Assembly: GCF_014306155.1 (NCBI RefSeq)
Contig: NZ_JACRWH010000081.1
Span: forward strand, 1-5,835
Origin: Holdemanella hominis
GTDB lineage: Bacteria > Bacillota_I > Bacilli_A > Erysipelotrichales > Erysipelotrichaceae
Length of the DNA: 5,835 nucleotides
Direction: 5' to 3'
Below the pieces are notes generated by a model. That model was given only the letters and a program-made list of their open reading frames with translations. It did no database searches and was not told where the DNA came from. How positions within the stretch are numbered: position 1 is the first letter of the stretch; every line of letters starts with the position of its first letter. Shown here in pieces: positions 1 through 5,648 of the stretch. The translations under genes were made by a program, and so were the position numbers.

Positions 1-128
1 CTGTAACAAAAAAGATAGAGAAATTCACCCTAAAAGTGTTTAAAGGATATCTCTTTCTCAGAGCTAAAATCCCTATGGCTTTTAAAGGTTGATTTGTCCC
101 TATCTAGTTTTATATATTCGAAAAGAGC
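1..128. other. Non-coding leader with imperfect direct repeats
   Basis: No credible gene is seen here. All three forward frames contain stops within short distances, and the open stretches (29-33 codons) have no start with a ribosome site and no recognisable motif. The sequence does hold an imperfect repeated unit. CCCTA followed after 5-6 bases by TTTAAAGG occurs at 28-46 and again at 71-88, and CCCTA recurs at 98-102 and inside the dyad at 133-137. This could be the tail of an upstream intergenic region, a decayed gene end, or an upstream control region for the operon. The sequence alone does not decide. Confidence 0.5.
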
Positions 129-159
129 TTGACCCTAACGTTGCGTTAGGGTTTATTTT
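129..159 (+). promoter_or_regulatory. MerR-type operator/promoter
   Basis: TTGACC (129-134) and TATTTT (154-159) are separated by exactly 19 bases, longer than the usual 17. The spacer is filled by a perfect dyad: ACCCTAACG (132-140), TTG, then CGTTAGGGT (144-152). Known MerR-family regulators (TipAL, Mta, SoxR, CueR types) bind palindromes in overlong 19-20 base spacers and twist the DNA to activate. The CCTnACG...CGTnAGG arms resemble TipAL/Mta-type sites. I infer a MerR-controlled promoter driving the rhamnose operon, with a start near 166. No merR gene is in the window. The same dyad followed by TTTATTTTAT could instead terminate an upstream transcript. Confidence 0.6.
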
Positions 160-160
160 A
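132..160 (+). terminator. Possible intrinsic terminator (alternative reading of the dyad)
   Basis: The 9-bp perfect stem with a 3-base loop (132-152) is followed by TTTATTTTA, which could stop transcription arriving from the left. Against this, the T-run is interrupted by A. The exact 19-base -35/-10 spacing around the dyad is also better explained by a MerR-type operator. The two roles are not exclusive: the element could insulate the operon from upstream read-through while acting as operator for its own promoter. Confidence 0.35.
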
Positions 161-166
161 TATGTG

Positions 167-175
167 TGATATAAT
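167..175 (+). promoter_or_regulatory. Extended -10 promoter element
   Basis: TG-A-TATAAT is a perfect extended -10 hexamer, with the start of transcription expected near 182 and a very short untranslated leader before the GGAGG site. The bases at the -35 position (about 147-152) fall inside the right arm of the upstream dyad and match the consensus poorly. That is tolerated for extended -10 promoters. A protein bound to the dyad would block this promoter, so it could be the basal promoter in a two-promoter arrangement. Confidence 0.55.
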
Positions 176-187
176 TGATTTAATTAT

Positions 188-192
188 GGAGG
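188..192 (+). promoter_or_regulatory. Strong ribosome binding site of rmlA
   Basis: GGAGG lies 6 bases before the ATG at 199, which is close to ideal, and it fixes the start of the first gene. Confidence 0.85.
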
Positions 193-198
193 TCTATT

Positions 199-1077
199 AT
201 GAAAGGTATTATTTTAGCTGGTGGTAGTGGTACTCGTTTGTATCCTTTAACTAAGGTAACTAGTAAGCAATTACTTCCTATTTATGACAAGCCAATGATT
301 TATTATCCTATGTCTATTTTAATGCAGGCTGGGATTCGTGAGATTTTAATTATTTCAACTCCTGACGATACACCTCGTTTTCAAGAGTTATTGGGGGATG
401 GTCATCAGTTTGGTATTGAGCTTTCTTATAAGGTTCAACCGAGTCCAGATGGACTTGCTCAAGCGTTTATCTTGGGTGAGGAGTTTATTGGGAATGATAG
501 TTGTGCGATGATTTTGGGTGATAATATTTTCCATGGTCATGGTTTGACAAAGCGTCTTCGTGCGGCTGCAGAAAATGAAGTTGGGGCTACCGTATTTGGT
601 TATTATGTAGAGGATCCTGAAAGATTTGGTGTTGTAGAATTTGATTCTGAGGGTAAGGCGATTAGTTTAGAGGAAAAGCCAACTTGTCCTAAGTCAAATT
701 ATGCGGTGACAGGATTATATTTCTACGATAATAAAGTGGTTGAGTATGCGAAGAATTTAAAGCCGAGTGCTCGTGGTGAATTGGAAATCACAGATTTGAA
801 CCGTATTTATTTAGAGAATGGTGAATTGAATGTCACTTTACTTGGTGATGGATTCACTTGGTTGGATACGGGTACGCATGAGTCTTTAGTGGATGCGACA
901 AATTTTGTGAAGACGATTGAGGAACACCAGCATCGTAAGATTGCGTGTCTTGAAGAGATTGCGTATGACAATGGTTGGATTGGTGATGATGAATTGGCAT
1001 CTACTTATGAAATTTATAAGAAGAATCAGTATGGTGCTTATTTGAAGAAGATCATGGATCGTAAGTATATTAAGTAA
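199..1077 (+). CDS. rfbA: Glucose-1-phosphate thymidylyltransferase RmlA
   Basis: This enzyme makes dTDP-glucose and pyrophosphate from dTTP and glucose-1-phosphate, the committed cytosolic step to dTDP-L-rhamnose. The 292-residue protein has the full family length. Visible motifs are the nucleotide-binding loop GGSGTRLYPLT (8-18) followed by SKQLLPIYDKPMIYYP (22-37), QPSPDGLAQA (80-89), the metal-binding GDN (107-109, Asp108), EEKP (158-161), the substrate-binding RGELEITDLN (192-201) and WLDTGTH (221-227, Asp223 as second metal ligand). Nothing essential is missing. It is the first gene of the operon, with GGAGG 6 bases upstream; the next gene follows after 14 bases. Codon use is odd: 18 of 20 lysines are AAG, unlike the AAA-rich genes further on. 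In this family end-product inhibition by dTDP-rhamnose is common. Confidence 0.97.
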   Translation: MKGIILAGGSGTRLYPLTKVTSKQLLPIYDKPMIYYPMSILMQAGIREILIISTPDDTPRFQELLGDGHQFGIELSYKVQPSPDGLAQAFILGEEFIGNDSCAMILGDNIFHGHGLTKRLRAAAENEVGATVFGYYVEDPERFGVVEFDSEGKAISLEEKPTCPKSNYAVTGLYFYDNKVVEYAKNLKPSARGELEITDLNRIYLENGELNVTLLGDGFTWLDTGTHESLVDATNFVKTIEEHQHRKIACLEEIAYDNGWIGDDELASTYEIYKKNQYGAYLKKIMDRKYIK

Positions 1078-1091
1078 TTGGGGGTATAGCG

Positions 1092-1664
1092 ATGAAGGTA
1101 ACGGAAACAAAGATTCCTGGCGTATTGATTATTGATACGGATGTATTTGGTGATCATAGAGGGTATTTTACGGAGACGTATTCAAAGCCTAAATATGAGA
1201 AGATGGGTATCACAGTTGATTTTGTACAGGATAATATGTCTTTTAGTGCTCAAAAGGGTACGCTTCGTGGTTTGCACTGGCAAAATCCGCCTTATGCACA
1301 GAGTAAATTGGTTTCTTGTACGAAGGGTACAGTGATTGATGTGGCTGTGGATATTCGTAAGGGAAGTCCTACATTTGGTCAATGGGTAAGTGTTGAGTTG
1401 AGTGAAGAGAATCATAGACAGTTCTTTATTCCTCAGGGATTTGCGCATGGATTCTTAACTTTAACGGATAATGTTGAATTTAGATATAAAGTCGATAATG
1501 TATACAACAAGGAATCTGAGGGTGGTATGCGTTATGATGATCCGACTTGTAATGTGGATTGGGGTTCATTGTTAAATGGTATTGAGCCTGTATTGAGCGA
1601 AAAAGATCAGATTGGTCCTACTTTAGAGGAATCGAATAATCAATTTGTATATGAAGGAGAATAA
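1092..1664 (+). CDS. rfbC: dTDP-4-dehydrorhamnose 3,5-epimerase RmlC
   Basis: RmlC inverts C3 and C5 of dTDP-4-keto-6-deoxy-glucose to the L-lyxo sugar, the third step of the pathway. The 190-residue length and the cupin-type sequence fit the family. GDHRGYF lies at 20-26, QDNMSFS at 46-52 and the signature LRGLHWQ at 58-64, where His62 is the expected general base. Lys72, PQGFAHGFLTL (114-124) and FRYKVDNVY (130-138) follow, the last supplying the conserved Tyr132. GGGGG at 1080-1084 lies 7 bases before the ATG and supports this start. Eight of 12 lysines are AAG, intermediate between rmlA and the later genes. The 3' end contains the ribosome site of rmlB, so the two genes are probably translationally coupled. 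Confidence 0.96.
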   Translation: MKVTETKIPGVLIIDTDVFGDHRGYFTETYSKPKYEKMGITVDFVQDNMSFSAQKGTLRGLHWQNPPYAQSKLVSCTKGTVIDVAVDIRKGSPTFGQWVSVELSEENHRQFFIPQGFAHGFLTLTDNVEFRYKVDNVYNKESEGGMRYDDPTCNVDWGSLLNGIEPVLSEKDQIGPTLEESNNQFVYEGE

Positions 1665-1668
1665 AAGA

Positions 1669-2703
1669 ATGAAAATTTTAGTAACGGGTGGTGCTGGTTT
1701 CATTGGTGGAAACTTTGTACATTATATGGTAAATAAATATCCTGAGGATATGATTGTAAACTTGGATAAATTGACGTATGCAGGTAACTTAGAGACTTGT
1801 AAGCCTGTAGAAGATAAGCCTAACTATAAGTTTATCAAGGGTGATATTGCCGATCGTGAATTTATCATGGATTTGTTTGAAAAAGAAAAATTTGATGTCG
1901 TAGTTAACTTTGCGGCTGAAAGTCATGTTGACCGTAGTATTGAAGATCCTGAAATCTTTGTAAAGACAAATGTAATGGGTACAACAACATTATTAGATGC
2001 TTGTGTTAAGTATGGTATTCAAAGATATCACCAAGTATCTACTGACGAAGTATATGGTGATTTACCATTAGACCGTCCTGACTTGTTCTTTACTGAAAAC
2101 ACTCCACTTCACACTTCAAGTCCTTATTCGAGTGCGAAGGCAAGTGCTGACTTATTTGTTCTTGCATACCACAGAACGTATGGTTTACCAGTAACAATTA
2201 GTCGTTGTTCAAATAACTATGGTCCTTATCATTTCCCAGAAAAATTAATTCCATTAATTATTTCTCGTGCATTAAATGATGAAACAATTCCAGTATATGG
2301 AACAGGTGAAAACGTACGCGACTGGTTGCATGTATATGATCACTGTGTAGCTATTGATTTAATTGTTCGTAAGGGACGTGTTGGTGAAGTTTATAATGTT
2401 GGTGGTCATAACGAAAGAACAAACTTAGAAGTTGTTAAGACTGTATTACATGCATTAAACAAACCTGAAAGCTTAATTACGTATGTAACAGATAGAAAAG
2501 GTCATGACATGCGTTATGCGATTGATCCTACGAAGTTGGAAACAGAACTTGGATGGAAACCAAAATATACATTTGATACAGGTATTCCAATGACAATCCA
2601 ATGGTATTTAGACAATAAAGAATGGTGGGAAAACATCATTAGTGGTGAATACCAAAACTATTTTGAAAAGATGTATGTAGAAAAAGGAAGAGCTAAGGAA
2701 TAA
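1669..2703 (+). CDS. rfbB: dTDP-glucose 4,6-dehydratase RmlB
   Basis: RmlB is an NAD-dependent extended short-chain dehydrogenase that converts dTDP-glucose to dTDP-4-keto-6-deoxy-glucose. With the ATG at 1669 the protein has 344 residues. It shows the Rossmann GGAGFIG (7-13), NFAAESHVDRSI (80-91), the catalytic TDE triad part (Thr125-Asp126-Glu127), the YxxxK pair Tyr153/Lys157, RCSNNYGPYHFPEKLIPL (179-196) and GTGENVRDWLHV (211-222). A TTG at 1645 would add 8 residues before the Rossmann strand. I prefer the ATG because AAGGAGA (1654-1660) sits 8 bases ahead of it and the protein then starts MKILVTGGAG as in the family. Only 4 bases separate it from rmlC. Lysine codons are evenly split (12 AAG, 12 AAA), with the AAG-rich part towards the front. 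Confidence 0.97.
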   Translation: MKILVTGGAGFIGGNFVHYMVNKYPEDMIVNLDKLTYAGNLETCKPVEDKPNYKFIKGDIADREFIMDLFEKEKFDVVVNFAAESHVDRSIEDPEIFVKTNVMGTTTLLDACVKYGIQRYHQVSTDEVYGDLPLDRPDLFFTENTPLHTSSPYSSAKASADLFVLAYHRTYGLPVTISRCSNNYGPYHFPEKLIPLIISRALNDETIPVYGTGENVRDWLHVYDHCVAIDLIVRKGRVGEVYNVGGHNERTNLEVVKTVLHALNKPESLITYVTDRKGHDMRYAIDPTKLETELGWKPKYTFDTGIPMTIQWYLDNKEWWENIISGEYQNYFEKMYVEKGRAKE

Positions 2704-2708
2704 TCTTT

Positions 2709-3563
2709 ATGTTAAGACATGCTTTTATAATGAGCGTGCATACAAATATGGAGCAGTTACAAGTCTTAGTAACTGCTCTTCATTTTGGAGATGTTTATAT
2801 TCATGTTGATAAAAAACAAGAAGCTTTATACCAAAATCTAAAAGAAACGTATAAAAGCAATCCCAATGTATTCTTGGTTTCCGATAGAGTGAGTGTAAAC
2901 TGGTCTGGTTTTAGTCAAGTTCAAGCAACGCTTAAATTGTTAGAATTGGTTGAATCGACTAAAAGAAAGTATGATTATATTCATTTTATAAGTGGACAGG
3001 ATTTACCTTTAATGTCACATGCACAAATGGATGCGTATATTGAAAGTAAGGGTATAGGTAAACAATTTGTAGAAGTAAACGATATAGATAGCTATAAATG
3101 GAGATTAACACAATATTCTTTCTTTAGAGAAAATCCAAATAATCGAAAAAAATTGTATCGATTGACTGACATAGTTCTTCGTTTAATTCAAATGCCTTTT
3201 ATTCGAAGAAAAAATTTTAAAGGCTTTGAATTGTATAAAGGTTCTTCATGGTTTAGTATTACTTATGATTGTATGAAATATATCTTATCGTACATTAATG
3301 AGAATGATTACTGTTCTAAATTTAAATATACGGCATGCCCAGATGAACATTTCTTTCAAGTACTCTTGATGAATTCAAAGTATAAAGATAAAGTATTAAA
3401 ATATAATTCAAGATACATTGTCTTTGAAGGTTTGAATGCCAGTCCAAAAACATTAGGTGTTGAGGATATGGAGTGTTTTATGAATGGACAATATATGTTT
3501 GCACGTAAATTTGATATGAATAAAGATAGACAAGTAATTAGTAAAGTATTAGATAGGGGTTAA
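2709..3563 (+). CDS. GT14/Branch-type glycosyltransferase
   Basis: The protein resembles core-2/I-branching beta-1,6-N-acetylglucosaminyltransferases and peptide-O-xylosyltransferases (GT14, Branch domain), a GT-A-like family that is metal-independent where studied. In 284 residues it shows IHVDKK (31-36), VNWSGFSQVQATLKLL (63-78), YDYIHFISGQDLPL (88-101), GSSWFSIT (178-185), CPDEHFFQVLLMNS (210-223) with Glu213 a likely catalytic base, and FARKFD (264-269). All are in family order, so the gene looks intact. No signal peptide or clear membrane segment is seen, so it is a cytosolic enzyme acting on a lipid-linked or nucleotide-sugar-derived acceptor. Donor and acceptor cannot be read from sequence; beta-GlcNAc or another hexose transfer is possible. 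AAGGAA (2695-2700) inside the rmlB end serves as ribosome site. Lysine codons are 23 AAA to 3 AAG, the reverse of rmlA. Confidence 0.85.
   Translation: MLRHAFIMSVHTNMEQLQVLVTALHFGDVYIHVDKKQEALYQNLKETYKSNPNVFLVSDRVSVNWSGFSQVQATLKLLELVESTKRKYDYIHFISGQDLPLMSHAQMDAYIESKGIGKQFVEVNDIDSYKWRLTQYSFFRENPNNRKKLYRLTDIVLRLIQMPFIRRKNFKGFELYKGSSWFSITYDCMKYILSYINENDYCSKFKYTACPDEHFFQVLLMNSKYKDKVLKYNSRYIVFEGLNASPKTLGVEDMECFMNGQYMFARKFDMNKDRQVISKVLDRG
2750..2779 (+). repeat. Perfect inverted repeat inside the GT14 gene start
   Basis: GAGCAGTTAC (2751-2760) and GTAACTGCTC (2769-2778) are exact reverse complements around an 8-base loop. A G-T pair extends the stem by one. It lies in codons 15-24 of the GT14 gene, where it encodes part of MEQLQVLVTALHF. 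There is no proper T-run after it (TTCATTTTGG), so it is not a convincing terminator. As RNA it would form a stable hairpin about 40 bases after the start codon. Confidence 0.7.
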
Positions 3564-3564
3564 A

Positions 3565-4710
3565 ATGAAAAACATCTATATTGTTTTTGATAAATTACAT
3601 TCAAATGAAGCTGGTGGACTTGTCTCAGCATATGCATCATTAATACAATTATTAAAAGATGACTATACAATTAAGGTTATTAGTATCATTAATTCTAATC
3701 TTACTAGACATGATATGTTTTCGGATTGTGAAATCGTAAATGTTTCAAAACACGATTTCTTTCCTAGGATGGAAATTATATCAGATAGTTTGAAAAGTTT
3801 TAAGTTGCTTTTATTGTTGAAAGAGTTATTTAAATTGTTATGTTATTTCTGTTATATACCCATATCACGTATTAAAATGAGAAATATGTTCTCTTCAGAT
3901 GATATTATTATCGTGTCTTCTCCTGCAGCAGGAATGTTCATGAGTTCAAAGAATCGATTTATATTGGAAATACATACAAAGTTTGAGTATTTTTGGGGAA
4001 CTAATAAATTAGGAAGACTTCAAAGTAAATTGATGTCAAAACCATACATCACTGTTTTTAGAACAAAGTCTGATATGGAAAAGGCAAGTAAATATTTTAA
4101 CTCTACATATTCTTATAACTTTATTAATAAAGAACTTTTCAATGATACGGTAAGTATTGGTGAAAAGATAAGAAAACATAAAATTATCTATATGGGACGA
4201 TTTGGAAAAGAAAAGAATCTTCCGAAAATGATTGAGTGTGCAAAGCAATTGAAGAAACAGATTCCTGATTTTACTCTCGATATGTATGGTACAGGGGTTT
4301 TAGTAGATGATATTGCAAGATTAATTGAAGATAATGCCTTAAGTGAAAATGTTCATTTATGCGGCTTTTGCAATGATAAAAATATTTTCGATAACTATTC
4401 TTTATTATGGCTTACCTCAGATTTTGAAGGAATGAGTATGACAATTATTGAAGCTAAGGCAAAAGGTGTACCTACCATTTCAACAAACTGGGGCGATGGA
4501 GTCTTTGAAGTGATTCATGATGAAGAAGATGGTTTTGTAGAAAACACGGTTGAAGATATTGTGGATCGAACGGTTGAATTAATGAATGATAAAGAATTGT
4601 TAATAAACATTTCAAAAAATGCACTTAAAAACTTTGACGAGTTTAGTAAAGAAAATGCATATAAGAGATGGATTGAATTATTGAAAAGATTTGAAGGAGA
4701 ATTAGAATGA
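3565..4710 (+). CDS. GT4 family glycosyltransferase
   Basis: This is a retaining GT-B-fold glycosyltransferase, probably transferring a sugar from a nucleotide donor to a lipid-linked glycan at the inner face of the membrane. The N-terminal half begins with a short strand and a glycine loop (NEAGGL, 14-19), where many GT4 enzymes contact the acceptor. The C-terminal donor domain has IIYMGRFGKEKN (207-218), MYGTG (240-244), NVHLCGF (262-268) and the EX7E signature Glu288...Glu296 in SDFEGMSMTIIEA. A leucine-rich basic stretch at about 77-100 could anchor it to the membrane. The length (381) is normal. It starts 1 base after the GT14 stop, with AGGGG (3555-3559) 5 bases ahead, and its TGA overlaps the rmlD ATG. 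Donor, linkage and acceptor are unknown. A rhamnosyltransferase role is an inference from context only. Confidence 0.88.
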   Translation: MKNIYIVFDKLHSNEAGGLVSAYASLIQLLKDDYTIKVISIINSNLTRHDMFSDCEIVNVSKHDFFPRMEIISDSLKSFKLLLLLKELFKLLCYFCYIPISRIKMRNMFSSDDIIIVSSPAAGMFMSSKNRFILEIHTKFEYFWGTNKLGRLQSKLMSKPYITVFRTKSDMEKASKYFNSTYSYNFINKELFNDTVSIGEKIRKHKIIYMGRFGKEKNLPKMIECAKQLKKQIPDFTLDMYGTGVLVDDIARLIEDNALSENVHLCGFCNDKNIFDNYSLLWLTSDFEGMSMTIIEAKAKGVPTISTNWGDGVFEVIHDEEDGFVENTVEDIVDRTVELMNDKELLINISKNALKNFDEFSKENAYKRWIELLKRFEGELE

Positions 4711-5618
4711 AAGTTTTTGTGACAGGTGTGGCTGGACAATTAGGTCATGATGTAATGAATGAATTGGCTTCTAGAGGATATGTTGGAGTAGGTACAGACT
4801 TAGCAGAAAGCTATAGTGGAATACAAGATGGTTCTTATGTAACTACGGCTGAATATGTATCTTTGGATATCACAAATTCAGAAGCTGTAATGAATACAAT
4901 TAAATGTGTTAATCCAGATGTAGTTGTACACTGTGCAGCATGGACGGCTGTAGACTTGGCCGAAGATGAAGATAAACAGGCTAAGGTTAAAGCTATTAAT
5001 GTGGATGGTACACAAAATATTGCGAATGCATGTAAAGAAGTAGATGCGAAGATGGTTTATATTTCTACAGACTATGTATTTGATGGAAAAGGAACTAAGC
5101 CTTGGCAACCGGATTGTAAAGATTATAAGCCATTGAATGTATATGGTCAGACTAAGCTAGGTGGAGAACTAGCTGTTTCAAATGCGTTATCTAAATATTT
5201 CATTGTTCGTATTGCGTGGGTATTTGGAAAGAATGGAAATAACTTCATTAAAACGATGTTAAATGTGGGGAAAAAATTTGATACATTACGAGTTGTAAAT
5301 GATCAAATTGGTACGCCAACCTATACATTTGATTTAGCACGATTATTAGTTGATATGTTTGAAACCGATAAATATGGCTATTATCATGCAACAAATGAAG
5401 GCGGATATATTAGCTGGTATGATTTTGCGTGTGAAATCTTTAAACAAGCTGGATATACTACAAAAGTAAATCCTGTAACAACAGAAGAATATGGTTTATC
5501 AAAGGCGGCTCGTCCATTTAATTCTCGTTTAGATAAATCTAAACTTGTAGAAAATGGATTTAAACCATTACCTACTTGGCAGGATGCACTAGCCAGATAT
5601 TTAAAAGAACTTGCTTAA
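4707..5618 (+). CDS. rfbD: dTDP-4-dehydrorhamnose reductase RmlD
   Basis: RmlD reduces the C4 ketone with NAD(P)H and delivers dTDP-L-rhamnose, completing the pathway begun by rmlA. The 303 residues show the GxxGxxG Rossmann loop (TGVAGQLG, Gly7/10/13), HCAAWTAVDLAEDE (75-88), STDYVFDG (120-127), the YxxxK pair Tyr146/Lys150, RIAWVFGKNGNNFIKTML (168-185), VVNDQIGTPTYTFDLA (196-211) and RPFNSRLDKSKL (269-280). All catalytic residues are present. The ATG overlaps the GT4 stop as ATGA, and AAGGAGA (4694-4700) lies 6 bases ahead, so translation is coupled to the transferase. In many operons rmlD follows rmlB directly or sits elsewhere; here two transferases come between. Lysine use is AAA-rich (18 of 25), like its neighbours and unlike rmlA. 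Confidence 0.96.
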   Translation: MKVFVTGVAGQLGHDVMNELASRGYVGVGTDLAESYSGIQDGSYVTTAEYVSLDITNSEAVMNTIKCVNPDVVVHCAAWTAVDLAEDEDKQAKVKAINVDGTQNIANACKEVDAKMVYISTDYVFDGKGTKPWQPDCKDYKPLNVYGQTKLGGELAVSNALSKYFIVRIAWVFGKNGNNFIKTMLNVGKKFDTLRVVNDQIGTPTYTFDLARLLVDMFETDKYGYYHATNEGGYISWYDFACEIFKQAGYTTKVNPVTTEEYGLSKAARPFNSRLDKSKLVENGFKPLPTWQDALARYLKELA

Positions 5619-5648
5619 TATACATATGTATATTGAGCTTTTATTTTT
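5613..5648 (+). terminator. Intrinsic terminator of the operon
   Basis: GCTTAATATACAT (5613-5625) pairs with ATGTATATTGAGC (5626-5638) along 13 positions with a single T-G wobble. TTTTATTTTT follows directly. The stem begins in the last rmlD codons and includes the stop codon. The arms abut, so the real RNA would open the central few pairs into a loop. The stem is AU-rich, but position and T-tract make termination likely. An A-run at 5602-5605 upstream could allow weak function on the other strand. Confidence 0.75.

Noticed and set aside
3..129. Open stretches at the left end that could be the 3' end of an upstream gene or transposase
   Set aside because: Frame 3 (3-92) and frame 1 (34-129) are open for 29-32 codons, but neither shows a motif I can recognise and both are short enough to be chance.
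1132..1335. A second forward ORF of 67 codons inside rmlC
   Set aside because: It is a different frame of a well-supported gene, with no motif.
886..1448. Reverse-strand ORFs at 886-1110 and 1182-1448
   Set aside because: They lie antisense to rmlA and rmlC, have no ribosome sites or recognisable motifs, and the sense genes are certain.
1645..1668. TTG start giving RmlB eight extra residues
   Set aside because: It has no ribosome site at proper distance and adds residues before the Rossmann strand, whereas the ATG at 1669 has AAGGAGA 8 bases ahead and gives the family's usual start.
3921..3933. Small palindrome TCCTG-CAG-CAGGA in the GT4 gene
   Set aside because: A 5-bp stem inside coding sequence is expected by chance and has no T-run.
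4036..5108. Reverse-strand ORFs under the GT4 and rmlD genes
   Set aside because: They are low-complexity shadows of certain genes, without start signals.
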